This document shows, piece after piece, positions 58,443 to 64,000 of a stretch of 64,000 bases of DNA (within the stretch, counting starts at the first letter, position 1; each line of letters starts with the position of its first letter). Source of the stretch: Cryptomeria japonica. Taxonomy: Eukaryota; Streptophyta; Pinopsida; Cupressales; Cupressaceae. The position numbers and the translations under genes were made by a program. The notes beneath the pieces were generated by a model. It was not told the DNA's origin. It worked only from the letters and a program-made list of their open reading frames with translations, and made no database searches. The stretch lies in contig NC_081409.1 in NCBI RefSeq assembly GCF_030272615.1, positions 26,299,406 through 26,363,405 of the forward strand, in the 5' to 3' direction.

Positions 58443-60480
58443 GAGGATCTGCACGTCTTACAATTGCGCGAGAGACATCCTGCCACACAGGGGCTGCGTG
58501 ATCAGCTGATAGAGGCCAAGGTGGATTGCATTGCAGCGATTAGGTTGTACGATGTTATGCATATGCCTGTGATTCAGATGAATCACGGTTTGATGACAGC
58601 ATTGGCTAAGCGCTGGCATAGTGAGACATGCACATTTCACTTGGCTCAGGGGGAGATGACTGTGACACTAGAGGATGTATGGCGCATCCTACATATACCT
58701 ATTTGAGGTGATCTGGTTATATATGATAGAGCGTGGGGTATTCTAGCGGTGCAGAGATTCTTTGAGGAGGACGTGTATATTGATGATGGCTCCATAGCCT
58801 GGGAGGATATTGCTGCATTGTACGAGCCATTACCAGCAGTGCCGTCAAGGATCGTTGGGGGGCTACTGTGTCTGGACAGATGATCACATGGTCTTGCAGT
58901 GGGTTGGGGGCAGGTGATCGAACAGATGATGACAGAGGGGACCTAATTTTCCTGGGGACCGTGCGTGTTAGCGCACTTGTATCAGGAGCTGCATGAGGTC
59001 GTATATCGAGGGAGGGGCTCATTGGTAGTGGGAGTGACGTTGCTGCATATTTGGGCGTGGGAGCACCTACCAGTTACCCGACCAATTAGTCTTAGGTTTC
59101 GGGCATTCGACTAGCCGTATATGTATATGTAAAGCGGTATGATGAGTCAGCCCCACTTGGGGAAGTTAGAGTGGTGGCGGTGGGCACTGGATGATCTTGA
59201 TGCAGTGATCTAGAGACCTTATATTGAGTGCGAGCCCTGGGAGGATGATGAGGAGGCCTTGCCGTATGTATTTATGACTCGATTCCTCATTGGGAGGACA
59301 ACCTACCATGTGGAGAGACAGTTGTCGGGTAGAGTTATGAGACAGTTTGGATGGCAGCAGAAATTGCCTAGGGGTTCAGGGGAGTATGTCAGGGTGGTAC
59401 GGGAGAGGTATGTATGGGGGCTAGTACTACCCTATAATCAGGCTTTGGCAGAGTTCCGGATGTTACAGGGGAGGCCATGGGATATACGGTTGAGGGTGGT
59501 AGATGCAGGGGTGTCGGAGGAGTATACGCAGTATATGGTGGCTCATCCGATACTTCGGATATCAGATTTGATAGATTCGATTCCCGATTTTGAGGAGGAG
59601 AGGGGACGGAGATAGAGGAGGAGAGGAGGTTGAGGACCGATAGTAGATGGAGGAGGTAGAGGAGATGGCAGTGATGGAGGAGGAGGGGATGGTGGAGGTG
59701 GTGATGGAGGGGGGGATGGTGGGGGTGGTGGATTCGGAGGTGGAGGTGGCAGTGGTGGTCGGGTGCAGTGGAGAGGGAGAGGCGGTTTACCATTGCGGAT
59801 ATCATAGGGACTTCTGATGCAGGGAGGAGTTAGATTGGGTGGGAGAGGTATGGGGGAGAGAGAGGTGCCAATGGAGAGAGGGGAGGGAGCCACAGGAGAG
59901 GAACCTATGGATACAGGGGAGGGAGCGATAGGGGGTGGTGATCTTCGGGATCATATGATATTACATTTGCAGACTTGACTTACAGTAGCCGAGACATAGG
60001 TGGAGGATTTGGAGGTAGAGGTTGCAGCTAGAGATGTGCAGCTATTTGCACGAGAGTCAGAGCTGACTGTAGTGCTGCGGGAGAGGGATGGTGCAGTGGA
60101 GAGAGTGACTCAGTTGTAGGAGAGAGTACGGGCCTTGGAGGGAGTACTACGACAGGGGCCGACTATGGAGGCTTTGGTGAGGGAGGTCCGACAAGCATAG
60201 GCCGAGATAGAGTATTGGTGGGGTTTATATGAGCAGGTGGTGCCAGCTAGTCAGCGAGCATTGAGCTATTCACAGATGCGATAGACCAGGTCAGAGCGGT
60301 CTCAGAGGATGTAGAGCAGTGGGGGTGTGATGGGTCCTCTACGGAGAGATAGGTCAGGTGGTGCAGGAGCTAGTGGGAGTTTGATGGGGCCTCCACGGAG
60401 AGATAGATCAGATGGTGCAGGGACTAGTGGTGGAGCAGGTGGTGATGGTGGTGTAGCATCTGGTCAGAGTGGCATCTAAG
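58443..60480 (+). pseudogene. Plant mobile domain (PMD) gene, antisense within a gypsy element
   Basis: One frame of about 680 codons with 15 internal stops and no frameshift, ending TAA at 60478-60480. PMD core 58443-59600: RERHPATQGLRDQLIEAKVD, VIQMNHGLMTALAKRWHSET, TFHLAQGEMTVTLEDVWRIL, LGKLEWWRWALDDLDAV, CEPWEDDEEALPYVFMTRF, TTYHVERQLSGRVMRQFGWQ. Then a Gly-rich segment (59650-59760), a charged segment, a heptad-like region (59999-60150; LFARESELTVVLRERDGAVE) and a tail with two copies of MGP(L/P)RRDRS. No credible ATG opens the frame; a stop at about 58440 precedes it. PMD proteins of host origin (MAIN type) act in the nucleus, and PMDs also occur in plant transposable elements. Most stops are explained by single C-to-T or G-to-A changes. 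Minus-strand frames at 59389-59893 are Pro-rich shadows. Confidence 0.85.
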
Positions 60481-62990
60481 AGAGCATTTTGCATGCATGT
60501 ATTTATATTGTCATTTTGGACTATGTCTTGGATGGCTCTTGGTATACGATTTTGTAGACTTCATTGTACTCTGATACATGAGATGATATATATAAGGAGA
60601 TCCCATATTTTGATATGCATGTTGATATGTATGGATTTTATGCAGGATGATGATTTTTATGCTTAGATGGATATTTGTTTTATGCTATATGTATGTGTTT
60701 ATGAGATGATTCCTATATGCATGTTTTTATGATCATTTGTTCTTTACGTGATGTCTATATGCATTTGTTGTACGATGTTGCATGCTAATCATGTGGATGC
60801 AGGTTAATATATGTGTGCTTTTGATGGTTTTTGGGATAGAATGTCGGATGTATGCAATGCCATGATGTTTATGTATGCATAATAAAATGATGATTTATGA
60901 TGGTATAGATAGTAGTTTGTACTTTATATTAACACAATGATGGGATAATGATATGCAATGATGTTAATGCAAATGTTTTTAGAATGATTAATTTATTTAT
61001 GTATATGCATCTAGATGGTTAAAAATAAATGTAACATGGATAAACAAATGTAAAGTACAAATGTTTAAATGATGATTTTTAAATGAATGCATATGTATAA
61101 TGTATGAACCAATGTTTGAGACAAATGGTTTTGTGATTCTAAATGCCCAAAATATGATGAAGTAAAATGCTAATGTGATGATAATGCGACTCCATGGTTA
61201 AATGAATAACTGCACCTTAATGCAATTAAAAAGGGATAATGAATGCAATCTAATGAATCCTAAGTGAGATAAAATGAGTATGAATGAATGCATTTTAACT
61301 AATGAATAGATAAATGAATGTATGCAATTATGGAAACCTAAACAAATGTATGATACATAAGTGTGGAAATGATGATAAATGATGATCACTAACGGATGTT
61401 TAAATGAATGTATGAGTAATGGTTAATCATGGTAGGAAATGCAAAATAAGGACAATTATCTATGCAAGTGAATCAAAATGTCATGAGTGTAATAATGAAA
61501 TGATATAATGATACTAATGCAAGTAAAATGAGAATGAACTATATTGGGTAAGTGCAACTAAATGATAATAAATGCACGCTAATAAATGGCTAAAGAATAA
61601 TACAAATGCGACTAAAATGTAATGAAATGATGATGGGATGATGATAGATGAATGCAAGGTTGTTTTTAGACTTTGCATGATGTATCAGAGTACTCTGTCG
61701 TGATTGTATCCAAAACCAGCTCAATTTTTGCATAACTGCTCATATTTAACTTTGTTCACACTTGCATGCAAAATTATGTAAATAAATGAGTAAATGGATG
61801 GATGGTATGCAACAAAATGCAATATAAATAGATGAGATGAAATGACGATCCATAGTGCTTTATTTTTCATCATCGAGCTTTAAAATGTTGTAAGAAAATA
61901 CAAGCAACTTGACATAATGATTCAAGATGACCTGAGTATTCCTTACATGGATTTTGATATAACAAGTTAACACAAACAACTTGATATAATGGGTCAAGTT
62001 GACCTGAGTATTTCTTGTAGAACAGACAAGGATCATCTCCTTTCATGCATGACTTGGATCGTCCTCCTTGATCTTGGGCTGATCATATCCTGAGACAAGT
62101 TCATACCATAATAAGAGACAAAAAACCTTTATCCAAATTGGATGAGGTAGGAGGAACCAAAGAAATAGCATTGGACCGGTAAGCAAACAACATATATAAA
62201 GAATAAAGAATATCGATCCTTGGTAATGGTTCATGCTCGTATGGTCGAGGTATACGCTGTAGTTAGCAAGCTGTAGTGATCTATGACTATATTTTGCCTA
62301 TGATCACGTAGCTTAGTGAACTTCTCACGTAGACACCATTAGTACATTCCCCAGAACTTCATCGGAATAATGCATCGAAGATACACAAACAATGCTGTAG
62401 GAACCTGATATGAATAAATGACCCACAAATCAACCAAGTATTTGATAGCTTAAACATAATTTTCTTGTCAAAGAAAATGTTATCTTGTCTTTGTTTTGGT
62501 AAGGAAGGATGCATCCTTGTTGAAGACAGTTTGAGTTTTTGATGTTAATTGTTTGGTTGATTTGAGAAGTGATCATTATACGAGTATTTGTGTCAATGCT
62601 TGTTTGGTATCTGTGCGGGTGAGTATGTACAATGTGTTGCCATGTTTCTGGTATTTTTGATGTTTTCCTAGATGTTTTTGGATTTTGTGATTGTTTTTGA
62701 ATGTTTTTGGATTTTGTGAGATATTTTTGAATGTTTTTGGATTTTGTGAGATAGTTTTGAATGAGGAATCAATTAATCACAAGTAATGCAGAATCCACTT
62801 CCATCAAATAGGTTAAGGATATTGCCCCCAGTTTTAGGCATGACTTTGAAGAAGCGGGATGCAAAACACATGAAGTATTATCCTTAATTGCAGATCAATG
62901 ACAAGCCATGGTCTGGACAGATGGATGAGTGAATGAGATAAATGTGATCGCAACAAGTCTGAAAGATGATGGAGCCATAGCCTTTACGAG
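60481..62990. other. Long spacer, ATG-rich, with short repeats
   Basis: No gene recognised. At about 60880-61860 the words atgaatgca, aaatgatg and taaatga are strikingly frequent. A diverged direct repeat of period 72 bp lies at 61905-62017 (caacttgacataatgattca and caacttgatataatgggtca). A tandem repeat of about 30 bp lies at 62672-62760. Confidence 0.6.
62672..62760. repeat. 30-bp tandem repeat, three copies
   Basis: Units begin atgtttttggattttgtga at 62672, 62701 and 62731; the second and third differ by one base. Confidence 0.95.
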
Positions 62991-62993
62991 TGG

Positions 62994-63085
62994 CGCCTGT
63001 TTGCCAGGTTTTCACCATCGTACTTACCCAAGGTGCCACTAGAGTAGTTGTTCACCATTTGGATGCATGATTTTTCTTTACTATT
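62994..63085. repeat. Spacer block shared with the element at 18008-31446
   Basis: tgtttgccaggttttcacca, gtacttacccaagg and ttcaccattt lie in the same order as at 20594-20670, followed by ttttctttact in both. It marks the two as one lineage. Confidence 0.8.
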
Positions 63086-63174
63086 TTGATGTTTTTGTAT
63101 TTTCTTCAGGACATTTTTCTTAATGTTTTTGGTGTTTTTCTGATATGTATGGGAGCCTGATGCTCTGTGCAGCT

Positions 63175-64000
63175 TTATGTATAAAACTTTTTAAGGTGCA
63201 TGCTGCTGATCAGATCTGCTAGTAGTTCTCCTTCAGATGTAGCCAACTGATATGCCCCGGACCCAAATACAGTAGTGACAACATATGGACCCAGCCAGTT
63301 TGATTCAAACTTTCCCTAATGTTCGCAGTTGGGTTGGTTACGATGATTTTCTTGAAGAACAAGATCACCTACCTCGAATGTACGAGGTCTAACTCGATGA
63401 TTATAGCTTCTGCTCATGTGCTGTTGATAGGCCTTGAGGTGATTTTATGCGGCTTGTCATTTCTCATCAAGTAGCTCTAAGTCTTGGAGATGGGATACTT
63501 TGTATGCCTCATCATCGATGAGATTGTGCAAGAAAACCCGTAGTGATGGTATCTTGACCTCGATAGGTAAAATAGCTTATGCACCATAGACCAATGAGTA
63601 GGGAGTTGCGCCTGTAGGGGTTCGAATACTAGTTCGATATGCCCATAGTGCTAGATTTAATTGAACATTCCAATCATGACTGACATCATTGACTGTCTTC
63701 TTTAGGATTCTCAATATGTTCTTGTTTGATGCTTTGGCCTGACCATTGCCTTGTGGGTAATAGGGCGTGGAAAAGCGGTGTTGGATGTGAAACTTCTCAC
63801 AGAGCTCACAAACATCCTGATTTTTGAAAGGAAGACCATTATCTGTGATGATGGACATGGGTACACCATACCGGCAGATGATGTAATTGAGGATGAATGA
63901 GGTGATCTTCTTGCCGGTGACCTGGGTAAGTGGAACAACTTCGATCCACTTTGTGAAGTATTCGGTGGCGGTAATAATGAATTTGTGGCCGTTGGATGAA
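63175..64000 (-). pseudogene. Gypsy pol: integrase C-terminal half
   Basis: Enters from the right edge. Motifs: TEYFTKWIEVVPL, ICRYGVPMSIITDNGLPFKN (second catalytic Asp kept), STPYYPQGNGQAKASNKNIL (catalytic Glu replaced by Lys), LALWAYRTSIRTPTGATPYS, then after stops VRPRTFEVGDLVL and FESNWLGPYVV, ending TAA at 63175-63177. In-frame stops occur near 63574, 63458, 63449 and 63317. No chromodomain visible. The shadow frame 63711-63938 is not a gene. Confidence 0.88.

Larger units (their letters stand above)
55991..64000 (-). mobile_element. Ty3/gypsy element with antisense PMD gene, 3' half
   Basis: From left to right: 3' LTR (about 55991-57287), PPT, a repeated AGCGC-rich segment, an antisense PMD gene (58443-60480), a long ATG-rich spacer and the integrase end of pol (63175-64000), cut by the window edge. 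PPT, post-PPT block and spacer are related to those of the element at 18008-31446. The PMD gene lies between pol and the 3' LTR and opposite to pol, the place where additional ORFs have been reported in some plant gypsy lineages. Confidence 0.75.

Noticed and set aside
59389-59893. Minus-strand Pro/His-rich ORFs
   Set aside because: Complement of the Gly-rich segment of the PMD gene.

Overview
This window reads as repeat-dominated nuclear DNA of a land plant with a large genome. The mixture of Ty1/copia and Ty3/gypsy LTR elements, an L1-type LINE with a plant ORF1, a plant mobile domain (PMD) gene, DYW/PLS-type PPR relics and long AT-rich filler suggests a seed plant, perhaps a gymnosperm; that last step is inference. 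I see no intact host gene, rRNA gene, functional tRNA gene or CRISPR array. Nearly every coding stretch is a decayed mobile element.

Layout. 622-7804: Ty1/copia element on the minus strand with both LTRs, primer binding site (PBS) and polypurine tract (PPT). 8014-8640: diverged tandem array. 9395-13300: short-interior non-autonomous LTR element whose left LTR was hit by a solo LTR (9589-11329, perfect 5-bp target duplication). 14020-15445: PPR pseudogene interrupted by a tRNA-like SINE. 16067-16537: 5'-truncated LINE with a 16-bp target duplication. 17553-32200: three-level nest. An alternating purine/pyrimidine island was split by a non-autonomous gypsy-type element (18008-31446, duplication catat), whose right LTR was split by a chromodomain Ty3/gypsy element (22991-30866, duplication ccaat). 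A solo LTR (21169-22435, duplication gcagg) sits in the outer element's leader. 34240-35345: copia-type LTR. 35531-39770: gypsy LTR, PBS, long AT-rich leader and gag relic. 44879-52758: long LINE with ORF1, ORF2 (endonuclease, RT, zf-RVT, RNase H) and a third downstream reading frame. 52933-55864: relic of a multi-exon minus-strand gene with clear splice signals. 55991-64000: 3' half of another gypsy element (LTR, PPT, antisense PMD gene, spacer, integrase end of pol), running off the window.

The least conventional signals are two. First, a third open frame in the LINE (globular N-terminal part, acidic middle, helical tail) lies between the RNase H and the 3' end, and its end is carried by the truncated copy at 16067. 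Second, a PMD gene of about 680 codons lies antisense between pol and the 3' LTR of a gypsy element. Both frames have decayed mainly through nonsense codons (the PMD frame entirely, the LINE frame apart from one frame change near its start). That fits methylation-driven C-to-T decay of once functional proteins.

All homology statements come from reading motifs by eye; no database search was run. LTR similarities are visual estimates.
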